Below are positions 55,079-64,000 of a stretch of DNA of 64,000 nucleotides, piece by piece (the first letter of the stretch is position 1; each line of letters begins with the position of its first letter). The notes under the pieces are model-generated. The model made no database searches, was not told the origin of the DNA, and was given only the letters and a program-made list of their open reading frames with translations. A program made the translations under genes and the position numbers. The stretch spans positions 248,001 to 312,000 of the forward strand of contig NZ_QNUE01000003.1 of the NCBI RefSeq assembly GCF_003385595.1. The letters are read 5' to 3'. Source of the stretch: Chryseobacterium flavum. Its GTDB lineage: Bacteria; Bacteroidota; Bacteroidia; Flavobacteriales; Weeksellaceae.

Positions 55079-56479
55079 CTATATCTCTTTCTGTGTGCTG
55101 TAAAAATTCGGGAAACGCATTTGTACTGTGGTACCCTGGTTCTCATGGGAGCTGACGATCAGTTCACCATGATGCATTCTTACAATGTTTCTGGCTAACG
55201 GAAGGCCAATTCCATATCCTTCATAGTTATTGGTATTGGAAGCTCTGAAAAAAGGATCATAGATTTTGTTCATTTCTATTTCCGGAATTCCGATTCCGTT
55301 ATCTTTAACGATAATGTACACATCTGTATCGGTAGCACCTAAAGACACCTTTACCTGCTGGAAGTTGGAGTACTTACAGCCGTTACTGATAATGTTAGCC
55401 ACAGCAAGATGAAGCAGCTGTTCATTTCCCTGTACTTTAAGCTTTTTCGGATTATCGGGAAGCATACTGATATCCAGGTAGATATTATTCCTTGAATCAA
55501 TTCTTCTCAGGGTTTCAATAACATCCCAGAGCAGTTGATCCATTCTTACCTTATCCATTTTCTGGATCTTTCCGTCAAAACCGGTTTGGGCAATCATTAA
55601 TAAGGCCTTGATTTTTTTATCGAGTTTCTCAGCTTCATCCAGGATGATCCCAAGAGTTTCTTGATATTCTTCCGGTGTTCTGTTGATAGAGAGGGCGACA
55701 TCCGCTTCCCCCATAATCGAAGTTAACGGAGTTCTCAACTCATGTGATACATTTCCTATGAGATGATTCTGGGTTTCAAATGAGGTCTCAATGCGGTTAA
55801 GCATATCATTGAATGTATCTACCAGTTCATTCAGCTCTTTATTATCGGGCTGAGGCTCTAAACGTAAATGAAGGTTTTCAGAACTGATCTCCTTTACTTT
55901 TCCGGTAATTTTTAGAATAGGCTTAAATAAGGTCTTTGAAAGATAAAAGGAAAAAATCATACTGAAGAATAAAGACAAAACAATACAGGTAAGCAGTGTT
56001 CTTTTTAAAAATCCAAGATAATAGATCACATAATGATTCTTGGCAGAAGCAATAGCAATATAATCTTTATTGTCATATTTAAAGCTTTGCCCGATATAAT
56101 AGAATTCTTTATCATTATAATTGGATTCTCCTTCCTTGATAATATTTTTAAAAAAATAGGCAGGAATATGAACCTCCTGGGATATTTTTTTGAAATTGGA
56201 ATCAGTAGGCACAGCAAAAACATAATCTTTTTCCATGGGAAGTTCTTCATCATTCAGATTGCTGAGAATATAATTTTCAGGAAGATCGAGGTGATCTTTA
56301 CTTTTTTCTATCTGAACAATGGTAGCTGTACGGATCTTTAACAGCTCATAAAACCTCTGATGTGAAAAGTTAACGATCGAAAAATAAACCAATCCACTGA
56401 ACAGCAATATAATGGCGGTAAAAACCAACATTAAAAGAACCATTGTTTTGGTTTGATTTGTGATCACTTTATTAAACAT
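55079..56479 (-). CDS. Sensor histidine kinase, HAMP type
   Basis: This 466-residue protein has two membrane helices (about 12-35 and 158-182) with a periplasmic sensor between them. A HAMP linker (about 183-235) follows. The H-box is NVSHELRTPLTSIMGE and the ATPase domain has NGCKYSN, DNGIGI and YEGYGIGLPLA. It starts 3 bp after the OmpR-type regulator gene and forms a two-component system with it. Confidence 0.94.
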   Translation of the reverse strand: MFNKVITNQTKTMVLLMLVFTAIILLFSGLVYFSIVNFSHQRFYELLKIRTATIVQIEKSKDHLDLPENYILSNLNDEELPMEKDYVFAVPTDSNFKKISQEVHIPAYFFKNIIKEGESNYNDKEFYYIGQSFKYDNKDYIAIASAKNHYVIYYLGFLKRTLLTCIVLSLFFSMIFSFYLSKTLFKPILKITGKVKEISSENLHLRLEPQPDNKELNELVDTFNDMLNRIETSFETQNHLIGNVSHELRTPLTSIMGEADVALSINRTPEEYQETLGIILDEAEKLDKKIKALLMIAQTGFDGKIQKMDKVRMDQLLWDVIETLRRIDSRNNIYLDISMLPDNPKKLKVQGNEQLLHLAVANIISNGCKYSNFQQVKVSLGATDTDVYIIVKDNGIGIPEIEMNKIYDPFFRASNTNNYEGYGIGLPLARNIVRMHHGELIVSSHENQGTTVQMRFPNFYSTQKEI

Positions 56480-56482
56480 CTG

Positions 56483-57190
56483 TTATGATTTTTTCAGCAC
56501 GTACCCCATTCCAATTACAGTATGAATTAATTTATTGTCATCATGGTTATCCAGTTTCTTACGAAGATAATTCACGTAAACATCTACAACATTGGTTCCA
56601 AGCTCATAATTTACCCCCCAGACCGCGTCCAGAATTTCCGCCCTGGAAATTACTTTTTCAGGATTATTAAGGAAATACAGCAATAATTTATATTCCGTAG
56701 AAGTAAGGGTAATCTCCTCATCCCCCCTGGTTACTTTTTTACTATAATCATTGACCTTCAGGTCTGAGAACTGAAATACATGCTCGTTATCAGGCTCCGG
56801 TTCTATAGTTTCCTGTGGTCCGTTGTTATGGCTTCTCCTCAACAATGATTTTACCCTGGCTACCAATTCAATAAACTTAAAAGGCTTAACCAGATAATCA
56901 TCTCCCCCGCTTTCCAGGCCCAGAACAATATTTTCAGAAGTTCCCAAAGCTGTCAGAAATAGAATAGGTACGCTCTGATTGGTTTTTCTGATCTCTTTAC
57001 ACACATCCAGCCCATTCATTTCCGGAAGCATAATGTCTAAAATTACCAGATCAAAATCATTAGCCTGCACCAACTGTACTCCTGTACGCCCGTCAAATGC
57101 TACAGAAATTTCATATCCATTTTCCTGAAGCCCCTTTTTAATAAAAGATACCACACTGGTTTCATCTTCGATAAGAATAATTTTTTTCAT
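56483..57190 (-). CDS. OmpR/PhoB family response regulator
   Basis: This 235-residue protein has a receiver domain (acidic pair near residue 8, phosphoacceptor in LVILDIMLPEMNG, K in DDYLVKPFKF) and a C-terminal winged helix with LTSTEYKLLLYFLNNPEKVISR, WGVNYELGTNVVDVYVNYLRKKL and HTVIGMGYVLK. It is the first gene of the pair with the kinase. The repeats upstream of the UspA-like gene are a candidate target. Confidence 0.95.
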   Translation of the reverse strand: MKKIILIEDETSVVSFIKKGLQENGYEISVAFDGRTGVQLVQANDFDLVILDIMLPEMNGLDVCKEIRKTNQSVPILFLTALGTSENIVLGLESGGDDYLVKPFKFIELVARVKSLLRRSHNNGPQETIEPEPDNEHVFQFSDLKVNDYSKKVTRGDEEITLTSTEYKLLLYFLNNPEKVISRAEILDAVWGVNYELGTNVVDVYVNYLRKKLDNHDDNKLIHTVIGMGYVLKKS

Positions 57191-57310
57191 ATGAAATAAG
57201 GAGATTTACAAAAATAGAGAAATTTTCTTAGGATGGGCAAAAGCCTTTTGTCTCAATAATAATTTTCAATGAATTGATTCCTCCTTTATCCAAACTCTAT
57301 AGAATAATAT

Positions 57311-57318
57311 TACCTTTG
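57311..57318 (+). promoter_or_regulatory. -7 box upstream of the XRE-cupin regulator
   Basis: TACCTTTG fits TAnnTTTG, 47 bp before the ATG at 57366. A seven-codon frame (ATG at 57330) lies in the leader and is probably incidental. Confidence 0.45.
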
Positions 57319-57365
57319 CTTTTAATAAAATGGCGAAAAATAATCCAGGTTAAATTACACACGGT

Positions 57366-57935
57366 ATGAATGACTTTTTAATAGGTATCGGCAAGAGATT
57401 AAAGGATATTAGAAAAAAGAATAATTTAACCATTAACGAACTGGCTTTCAAAGCGAATGTGAGCAACGGTCTGGTTTCGAGGATTGAGAACGGAAGAACA
57501 ATTCCTTCTCTTCCTGTTTTATTAGATCTGATCCAGTCGCTCGAGATTGACGCCAGTTATTTTTTTGAAGGAGTTGAGAAAAAATCTAACGCCAAATTCA
57601 TTTATGTCCCGAAAGAAAGCCAGCAAATTATAGAAAAGGAAGTAGAAGCCGAAGGATTCAGGTATATGCATATCTTCAGCAAAAGTCTTCATTCTTTAGG
57701 CTTTGAAGCTGTTCTGCTGACTCTTGAACCCAATTCTAAAAGAGAAAAGGTCATTACTGACGCATGGGAATTCAAATACATCCTTAAAGGAGAAGTGAAA
57801 TACGTGATTGACAATGAAGAGGTCATTTTAAAAGAAGGTGATTCTCTTTATTTTAACGGGAAGTTTCCTCACGTTCCGGTAAGTATCAGCAATGAAAGCT
57901 GTGTGATGCTTGTTCTTTACTTTTATACTGCTTAA
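57366..57935 (+). CDS. XRE family regulator with cupin domain
   Basis: This 189-residue protein has an N-terminal helix-turn-helix (about 8-62; IRKKNNLTINELAFKANVSNGLVSRIENGR) and a C-terminal cupin (about 110-189; EFKYILKGEVKYVIDNEE, GDSLYFNGKFPHVPV). Such regulators often sense a small molecule that is the substrate of neighbouring genes. Here the neighbours suggest an organophosphonate. It is followed by a 518-bp gap and then a TonB receptor gene on the same strand. Confidence 0.92.
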   Translation: MNDFLIGIGKRLKDIRKKNNLTINELAFKANVSNGLVSRIENGRTIPSLPVLLDLIQSLEIDASYFFEGVEKKSNAKFIYVPKESQQIIEKEVEAEGFRYMHIFSKSLHSLGFEAVLLTLEPNSKREKVITDAWEFKYILKGEVKYVIDNEEVILKEGDSLYFNGKFPHVPVSISNESCVMLVLYFYTA

Positions 57936-58453
57936 ATACATTTTTAACGTAAAGCTTTTTATTATTTTAACTTCCTACCTTAAGGGAGCAATGAGTAGAA
58001 CAATTTCATTGTTTCTCTCTAATTGTGGGCATATGAAAAAGCTTCATTAACAATACGTCGCAGTCTTCAGTTTCTTAAAATATAACCCCATACGATCTTG
58101 CGTTTAAAATAAAACCCATTTTTCAATTTCTGCTGTCTATACGACACAAAAGTTTACAAATATGCAACTTTTATTTTCTCGTTTTCTTGCAAGATGAACG
58201 AAATATTAAGTAAAGACAAGCCTGTTTTGGAAGGTTTCTATTCCATTTATTTTCAGGAAAATATTTGTAAAAGTATTGAAATAGTGAATTTAAACCTTGT
58301 TTCAGTCTGTTTTCAAAGATTGGTATTAGTAGGTTTAAACGTAAAATAAGTGTAACAAAACAGACGTATTTGTTAATCAATACTTAATACAAAATATTTA
58401 TATATATTAAAATTATTAGCTTGATTTGCATAAAAAATTTAATATATGTAAAA
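57936..58453. other. Long intergenic region before the large TonB receptor gene
   Basis: A weak hairpin with CAATGA/TCATTG arms and a following T-rich run (57989-58020) may end the regulator transcript. A 51-codon frame at 58194-58349 shows no family features. The rest is AT-rich and probably holds the regulated promoter of the receptor operon, but I found no clear inverted repeat or riboswitch-like structure. Confidence 0.4.
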
Positions 58454-61279
58454 ATGAAAACAAAATTAGAGAAATTACTTACCCTTGTTTTTGTCTGTTT
58501 CATTGTATTTGTTTCAGCGCAAAAACAGTTAATTATAGGAACTGTACTTGACGACAGCCAGCCTCTCCCCGGGGCCATAGTTAAAATAAGGGGCTTATCT
58601 AAAAATATAAAGACAGATATTGAAGGAAAATTTACCATAAATGACATCAAAGAAGGCCAATATACTTTACAAATCAGCTATATAGGGTATGAATCTTCAG
58701 ATATTACTGTTGATCTGAAACCTGAGGAAACTATTGATTTAGGAATCATCAGACTTTCCCAACCCCGAAAGAACATTGATGAAGTAGTGGTAACCGGAAC
58801 GTTGAAAAATACGGAAGCAAGAGCTTTAAATCTTCAGAAAAATGCTATCAACATTACCAATGTCATTGCCTCAGACGGAATAGGAAAACTTCCGGACAGA
58901 AATGCAGCAGAGACGGTACAGCGTGTACAGGGAGTTTCTATCGAAAGAGACCAGGGAGAAGGAAGGTTTGTTTCCCTGAGAGGTCTGCCGCCATTCTGGG
59001 CTTCTACAACGATCAATGGAAACAGACTTCCCACTGCTGAGGAAGAAACCACTTCCAGAGCTACAGCATTCGACTTCTTTCCTACAGAACTGATCTCATA
59101 TGTACATGTAAATAAATCATTTACCCCTGATATCGAAGCTGACGGAATTGGTGGTGGTGTCAATTTCATTACCAAAACGCCACCGATGAAAACAGAATTT
59201 AAAGCCACCATAGAAAGTGGTTATAATGCCAAAGCTGATAAAGGTGTTTACAACCTTGGATTTTTGTATGGAGGAAGAACAAAAGATAAAAAATTCGGGT
59301 ATTTATTCAATTTTGCTCATTTCATAAGAAACTGGTCTACCGATAATTTCGAGGCAAGAAGAAGCGGTGATGAAGGAGTTTTCAGAATGGAACTTCGTGA
59401 TTATAACGGGGTCAGGAAAACAACAGGAATCAACACCGCTTTTGAATATGTATTGTCTCCAAAAACAACCTTCTATTTAAAGGGAATGTATGGTACATTA
59501 TCGGATGACGAAACCCATTATAAACACAGGGTCCGGTTTGATAAATTCAGCAGCACAAACAATACGGCAAGAGTAGAGCTTCAGAATATCCACAACTTAC
59601 TGATAACGGAGCTTACCTCTGTTTCTTTGGGAGCTGTTCACAATTTAAATAAGGGAAAAATCGACTGGGATTTATCTTACTACGACAACAAATTCAAGTA
59701 TGGAAATATCCCTGATAAACAGAACAATTCTTATTATGTTATCAAATATTCCCAATCCGGTGTTGGCATCAATCCTGATTATATTTCAGATCATGGAAAT
59801 GGCCCAAGAGCGTATTGGAAAGCAGATGGTGGGAAATTGGATTATAAAAATCCGGATGCTTTATTTGGTTTCTATAGCAATCCGGACTTTAAAATGGATG
59901 CTTCCCAAATGAAATTTACAGATCTTGAATTTTATAAAGTCTTTGTGGAAGAAAAGGACAAAATTGTAGCAGCTTTCAATCATGAAATCAATACTTCAGA
60001 TAAACTGACATTAAAGTATGGTTTTAAGTACAGAGATAAAGAACGTAATGCAAGGTTCTCTGATATTTTTTACAACTGGAGCGATGGAACCGTACCACTA
60101 CTGTCCGATTATTCTCAATATATCACGACACAGCCTAATGGTTCAAGATATTTAAGTGAAATGAATTCCCATATCGGCAATACTTTTGGTCCGGTACTTT
60201 CTACCACAGGAATGAACCAGTTCTGGTATGATCATCAGGGAAACCTGAAGATTAATACTGCAGATTCTGAAGCACTTGAATATAATAAAGCATTAGGAAG
60301 AAACTTTGATGTGTTTGAAAAGCACGCGGATGCTTATGGAATGGCAACGTACAAACTGAATGATAAGATCATCATTTTAGGAGGAATCAGATTATCAAAT
60401 ACCCATACAAAAGTAAAAGGGTACAACTTGAATGATGATGTACTGACACCGGTAGAAAACACCAAAAATTACCTGGCAGTTCTTCCGATGATCCATTTAA
60501 AATATACATTAAATGATAAAACCAACCTCCGTTTTGCTGCAACCAGAACTTTCTCAAGACCTAATTTCGGGGATCTGACTCCGGGAGGAACTTATATTGA
60601 AGCAGACAACGAATTTAAAGGAGGAAACCCGAATCTTAACCCTACGTATTCTTTGAATTTTGATCTGATGGGAGAATATTATTTTTCCAATGTAGGGATT
60701 CTGAGCGGTGGTATTTTCTATAAATCCATTACAGATCCTATTTTCCAGGACTCCTTTATCGGAAACTATAACGGAATCAGCGGGGTACAGTTTTCAGCAC
60801 CTAATAATGGAAAAGCGGCATGGCTGGGAGGAATTGAGCTTGGAATTAACAAGAGATTTGACTTCCTTCCAGGGGTTTTACAGTACTTCGGAGTACAGCT
60901 GAATGCTACATTTATGACTTCTGAAATGGAAAAGCCAGGCGGGAGAAAGGTAGCACTTCCCTATCAGGCAAAGGAATTGTATAACGCACAGCTTTTCTTT
61001 GAGAAAAAAGGATTCAATGCAAGGCTTGCTTACAATTATAAAGGAAAATATGCTGTAGAATATGCTGAAGAGGATATCAATGACTCTTATTATGGTAAAT
61101 ACAGTAATCTGGACTTCGGAGGTTCTTATCAGTTTACGAAATACCTGACTTTATATGCTGATGTGAACAATATCCTGAACAAACCCCTGATCTATCATTT
61201 TGGTAAAAATGAAGACCGTCCGGAGCAGGTGGAATATTATGGAGTACGATTCAATCTTGGAATAAAACTGAACTTCTGA
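58454..61279 (+). CDS. Large TonB-dependent receptor with carboxypeptidase-like N-terminal domain
   Basis: This protein is about 941 residues from ATG 58454; a TTG at 58421 is less likely. The signal peptide (LLTLVFVCFIVFVSAQ) is followed by a carboxypeptidase regulatory-like domain (about 27-110, IIGTVLDDSQPLPGAIVKIRG). A TonB-box-like IDEVVVTG, a plug with LPDRNAAETVQRVQGVSIERDQGEGRFVSLRG-like sequence in pieces, and a large barrel ending LGIKLNF complete it. This subtype resembles receptors annotated for sugars or other organic ligands rather than plain siderophores. Its position suggests uptake of an organophosphonate. Confidence 0.9.
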   Translation: MKTKLEKLLTLVFVCFIVFVSAQKQLIIGTVLDDSQPLPGAIVKIRGLSKNIKTDIEGKFTINDIKEGQYTLQISYIGYESSDITVDLKPEETIDLGIIRLSQPRKNIDEVVVTGTLKNTEARALNLQKNAINITNVIASDGIGKLPDRNAAETVQRVQGVSIERDQGEGRFVSLRGLPPFWASTTINGNRLPTAEEETTSRATAFDFFPTELISYVHVNKSFTPDIEADGIGGGVNFITKTPPMKTEFKATIESGYNAKADKGVYNLGFLYGGRTKDKKFGYLFNFAHFIRNWSTDNFEARRSGDEGVFRMELRDYNGVRKTTGINTAFEYVLSPKTTFYLKGMYGTLSDDETHYKHRVRFDKFSSTNNTARVELQNIHNLLITELTSVSLGAVHNLNKGKIDWDLSYYDNKFKYGNIPDKQNNSYYVIKYSQSGVGINPDYISDHGNGPRAYWKADGGKLDYKNPDALFGFYSNPDFKMDASQMKFTDLEFYKVFVEEKDKIVAAFNHEINTSDKLTLKYGFKYRDKERNARFSDIFYNWSDGTVPLLSDYSQYITTQPNGSRYLSEMNSHIGNTFGPVLSTTGMNQFWYDHQGNLKINTADSEALEYNKALGRNFDVFEKHADAYGMATYKLNDKIIILGGIRLSNTHTKVKGYNLNDDVLTPVENTKNYLAVLPMIHLKYTLNDKTNLRFAATRTFSRPNFGDLTPGGTYIEADNEFKGGNPNLNPTYSLNFDLMGEYYFSNVGILSGGIFYKSITDPIFQDSFIGNYNGISGVQFSAPNNGKAAWLGGIELGINKRFDFLPGVLQYFGVQLNATFMTSEMEKPGGRKVALPYQAKELYNAQLFFEKKGFNARLAYNYKGKYAVEYAEEDINDSYYGKYSNLDFGGSYQFTKYLTLYADVNNILNKPLIYHFGKNEDRPEQVEYYGVRFNLGIKLNF

Positions 61280-61288
61280 CCCATTACT

Positions 61289-62581
61289 ATGGACAAAACC
61301 ATCAATAAAAAAACACTGGTAACACTGAAGGCTGCTTTTGCTGCTTTCGGTGTTTACTTCTGCATGTACGGTTTCAGGAAACCTTTTACCGTCGCATCTT
61401 TCGAGGGACTTTCTTATTTAGGAGTAGATTATAAGATTCTGATTATCATTGCCCAGGCTGTAGGATATTTTATCTCGAAATTCATCGGAATTAAATTTAT
61501 TTCGGAACTGAAACCTCAGAAAAGAATTACTTACCTGTTCATTTTCATTACCATAGCCGAACTGGCATTGTTGGGATTTGCAGCAGTTCCCGCTCCTTAC
61601 AATATTATATTCATGTTGATCAATGGTATTCCGTTGGGAATGATCTGGGGAATTGTTTTCTCTTATATTGAAGGGCGGAAAACCACAGAAATCATCGGAT
61701 TATTTTTATGTTCAAGCTTTGTGGTCTCTTCAGGATTTACAAAATCTGCAGGAAAATTCCTGATGGATACTTTCTCGGTTTCAGAATTCTGGATGCCTTT
61801 TTCAACCGGACTTGTTTTTATTATTCCATTGATTTTTTTCGGGCTGTTACTTGAAAGGATTCCTAAACCTTCGGAAGAAGATATTTTACTTAAAAATAAG
61901 AGACAACCGCTGAATGGTTCGGAAAGAAAAGCTTTGATCCAGCAGTTTTTTGTTCCGATTGTTTGTATCATATTTTTGTATATCAGCTTAACGGTTCTAA
62001 GGGATTTCAGAGATAATTTCAACCGGGAAATCTGGGACGGACTGAACTTTAGTTTTGACAGTTCCATTTTCACCTTAACGGAAATTCCAATTGCGGTAAT
62101 GGTTCTTGTGGTCTTAAGCTTTATGGTAAGAGTAAAAAACAACAAAAAGGCATTTGCATATTACCATTACATCCTTTTTGCGGGCATTCTTACAGTAGGA
62201 CTTTCTACTTATCTGTTTCAGCAGGAGTTTTTGTCTCCTTTCTTATGGATGACGATTTCAGGATTGGGAATGTACATCTGCTATATTCCTTTCAATGGAA
62301 TTTATTTTGACAGGATGATCGCAGCTTTTGAAATCAAAGGAAATGTAGGTTTTCTGATCTATATTGTAGATTCTTTTGGTTACCTGGGAAGCGTGTTGAT
62401 CCTGCTGTATAAAAACTTTGGTTCGGCTCAGACTTCGTGGTTGCATTTTTATATTAACTTAAATTATATCATCGCTATAACGGTTTTTGTTCTTTCGGTA
62501 ATTGCATTTCTGGCTTTCAGAAAAAGGTCAAAACCTAAATCTAATCAATTCATCAATTTCGATACGTCGAAAATTTTATAA
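61289..62581 (+). CDS. DUF5690 family major-facilitator-type transporter
   Basis: This 430-residue protein has about twelve membrane helices. CMYGFRKPFTVASFEG, INGIPLGMIWGIVFSYIEGR and the KxLRDFRDNFNREIWDGL-type loop in the middle are what I associate with DUF5690 transporters of Bacteroidota. It lies 9 bp after the TonB receptor gene and 11 bp before the FAD oxidase gene, so it probably carries the same substrate across the inner membrane. Confidence 0.88.
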   Translation: MDKTINKKTLVTLKAAFAAFGVYFCMYGFRKPFTVASFEGLSYLGVDYKILIIIAQAVGYFISKFIGIKFISELKPQKRITYLFIFITIAELALLGFAAVPAPYNIIFMLINGIPLGMIWGIVFSYIEGRKTTEIIGLFLCSSFVVSSGFTKSAGKFLMDTFSVSEFWMPFSTGLVFIIPLIFFGLLLERIPKPSEEDILLKNKRQPLNGSERKALIQQFFVPIVCIIFLYISLTVLRDFRDNFNREIWDGLNFSFDSSIFTLTEIPIAVMVLVVLSFMVRVKNNKKAFAYYHYILFAGILTVGLSTYLFQQEFLSPFLWMTISGLGMYICYIPFNGIYFDRMIAAFEIKGNVGFLIYIVDSFGYLGSVLILLYKNFGSAQTSWLHFYINLNYIIAITVFVLSVIAFLAFRKRSKPKSNQFINFDTSKIL

Positions 62582-62592
62582 ATTATAGTACA

Positions 62593-63747
62593 ATGACAAC
62601 AAAATTTGATTTACTCGTTGTAGGAGGTGGAATTTTAGGAACATTCCATGCTTATCATGCGCTGAAGAAAAATCTTAAGGTAGCTTTACTTGAAAGAAAT
62701 TCTGTTCCTCAGGGGGCTACTGTGAGGAATTTCGGACAGGTAGTGCCATCCGGTATGGATCTTAAATGGCAGAATTTCGGAAGGGAGAGTCTGGCAATAT
62801 ACAATGAACTTCATAAGCACGCAGACCTTACCATCAGACAAAACGGATCTGTATATATTGCTTCAAACGATGAAGAACTTCAGCTGATTGAAGAGCTTTA
62901 TGAAATCAACAGAAATAATGATTATGAATCTGTTTTATTATCTAAAAACGACTGCATCAAGAAATTTGACGGTCTCCGTTCAGATTATTGCAAGGGAGGG
63001 TTATTTTTCCCTCAGGAACTTTCAGTAGATTCTGCAGATATGATTCTAAAGCTTCATAAGCTGCTTCAGGAAAAAATGGGGCTGAAGATTTTCTATAATA
63101 CAACAGTTCTCGAAACCTATGAAGATGATCAGGAATGTACAGCTGTAACCGCTGAAGGAACAGAAATCAATGCTTCCAAAATCATTATCTGCGGTGGGCA
63201 TGAGTTTAAAACTTTATATCCTAAAGTATTCAATGACAGCGACCTGGAAGTCAGCAAACTGCAGATGCTTCAGACCAGACCGCAGGGAATTTATTCGCTT
63301 CAGGGAAATATCCTTACCGGGCTTTCAGTCAGAAGATACGAATCATTCAGCGAATGTCCTTCTTTTCAGAAAATCAAGGCTTTAGAAGATCCGAACTCTT
63401 TTGAAAAGAAATACGGTATTCACATTTTATTCAAACAGGCTCTTGACGGTTCTGTGATCATAGGAGATTCACATGAATATGCAGATGCTAAAAATGCTGA
63501 TGATCTTGGATATGATCTTAATATGGAGATTGATGAATTCATGATTCATGAGGCTAAGAAAATTATTGATCTTCCTGCCTATGAAATCCAGAGAAGATGG
63601 TTCGGAATCTATTCCCAGTGCAAAACAAAAGATATTTTTGAGCACAGTCCATCTGCCAATATTCATATTGTAACGGGTATCGGAGGAAAAGGAATGACGG
63701 GAAGCGGTGGCTTCTCCAAGTTTAATATTGAAAAAATTTACGCATAA
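62593..63747 (+). CDS. FAD-dependent oxidoreductase, TIGR03364-like
   Basis: This 384-residue protein of the D-amino-acid/glycine oxidase superfamily has the N-terminal FAD motif VVGGGILGTFHAYHALKK. Further motifs are VRNFGQVVPSGMD, ELSVDSADMI, IICGGHEFKTLYP and the C-terminal VTGIGGKGMTGSGGF. TIGR03364 members are known to sit beside phosphonatase-like HAD hydrolases and are proposed to deaminate aminophosphonates oxidatively. The next gene here is such a hydrolase, which supports the assignment. Confidence 0.87.
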   Translation: MTTKFDLLVVGGGILGTFHAYHALKKNLKVALLERNSVPQGATVRNFGQVVPSGMDLKWQNFGRESLAIYNELHKHADLTIRQNGSVYIASNDEELQLIEELYEINRNNDYESVLLSKNDCIKKFDGLRSDYCKGGLFFPQELSVDSADMILKLHKLLQEKMGLKIFYNTTVLETYEDDQECTAVTAEGTEINASKIIICGGHEFKTLYPKVFNDSDLEVSKLQMLQTRPQGIYSLQGNILTGLSVRRYESFSECPSFQKIKALEDPNSFEKKYGIHILFKQALDGSVIIGDSHEYADAKNADDLGYDLNMEIDEFMIHEAKKIIDLPAYEIQRRWFGIYSQCKTKDIFEHSPSANIHIVTGIGGKGMTGSGGFSKFNIEKIYA

Positions 63748-63754
63748 AATTGAA

Positions 63755-64000
63755 ATGAAAAATATAGAATTATTAGTTCTGGACATGGCCGGAACAACGA
63801 TTGATGAAGATAATGTAGTATATAAAACACTTACCAGCGCTGTGAATGATTACGGCTATCCCGTAAGTCTTGAAAAAGTATTATCCAGCTGTGCCGGGAT
63901 GGAAAAACTGGAAGCCATCACAAGTCTTTTAAAAGAAATTAATGGTAAAGAAGAAGACGCTCCTGCAATTTTTGAGAAATTTTCTGAGCAGCTAAAGGAA
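63755..64000 (+). CDS. Phosphonatase-like HAD hydrolase (C-terminus outside window)
   Basis: Eighty-two residues are visible from ATG 63755. The nucleophile motif LDMAGTTIDEDNVVY contains the D-x-AGT signature that separates phosphonatase-like (TIGR03351/PhnX-related) enzymes from ordinary HAD proteins with DxDxT. It follows the FAD oxidase gene by 7 bp. The likely role is cleavage of a C-P bond or removal of phosphate from the oxidised aminophosphonate. The lysine that forms the Schiff base in true PhnX cannot be judged with confidence from this fragment. Confidence 0.85.
   Translation, partial: MKNIELLVLDMAGTTIDEDNVVYKTLTSAVNDYGYPVSLEKVLSSCAGMEKLEAITSLLKEINGKEEDAPAIFEKFSEQLKE

Noticed and set aside
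58194..58349. A 51-codon frame in the gap before the large TonB receptor
   Set aside because: No recognisable domain, signal or ribosome-binding site, and codon use does not stand out from the AT-rich background.

Overview
The window is AT-rich chromosome from a Flavobacteriia-type bacterium, most likely Chryseobacterium or a close relative (Weeksellaceae). Evidence: many promoters carry the Bacteroidota -7 box TAnnTTTG with few Shine-Dalgarno sites, TonB-dependent receptors and lipoproteins are frequent, SecA and MraY carry long Bacteroidota-type insertions, and MurE has the DNPR motif of meso-diaminopimelate enzymes. I see no rRNA, tRNA, CRISPR array, phage or insertion sequence. The sequence is almost entirely intact coding DNA.

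Layout. (1) 1-6350: an AsmA-like protein (cut by the window edge), a DUF2797 protein, a UDP-glucuronate epimerase-like enzyme, a DUF2795 protein and secA. (2) 6450-13257: two tandem cassettes, each a TonB-dependent receptor followed by a PepSY membrane protein, probably for iron-siderophore use. Then a ROK sugar kinase and msrA. (3) 15339-26377: an accessory block. A two-component system (TPR lipoprotein histidine kinase plus two paralogous LuxR-type response regulators) sits between a divergent membrane protein gene and an eleven-gene operon. The operon encodes DUF4177-like, YidD-like, YegP-like, PD-(D/E)XK nuclease, Cys-rich SH3 lipoprotein, PH-SHOCT, TM2, DUF6804-like, TerB-like, coiled-coil membrane and vWA-like lipoprotein products. 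(4) 26430-28320: elaA-type acetyltransferase, engB and an alpha/beta hydrolase. (5) 28545-45444: the division and cell wall (dcw) cluster mraZ-rsmH-ftsL-pbp-murE-mraY-murD-ftsW-murG-murC-ftsQ-ftsA-ftsZ plus a yqeY-like gene; murF and ddl are absent. (6) 45640-53295: bacilliredoxin, a GH3-family enzyme, two small lipoproteins, two paralogous membrane phosphodiesterase-fold proteins, a rhomboid protease and mutL. (7) 53537-57190: YoaK-like membrane protein, UspA-like protein and an OmpR-type two-component system. (8) 57366-64000: XRE-cupin regulator, large TonB receptor, DUF5690 transporter, TIGR03364-type FAD oxidase and a phosphonatase-like HAD hydrolase (cut by the window edge), a likely organophosphonate uptake and breakdown locus.

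The most interesting observation is in block 3. Three promoters, those of the divergent membrane protein, of the second response regulator and of the eleven-gene operon, share a 16-bp inverted repeat of the form TTACG-N6-CGTAA. In all three it lies exactly 21 bp upstream of a TATTTTT(G/C) box. This ties the genes into one regulon, most simply controlled by the adjacent response regulators. The operon combines a nuclease, TerB-like, vWA-like, TM2, PH-SHOCT and lipoprotein components, which makes it a candidate uncharacterised inducible envelope-stress or defence system. Its function cannot be determined from sequence alone.
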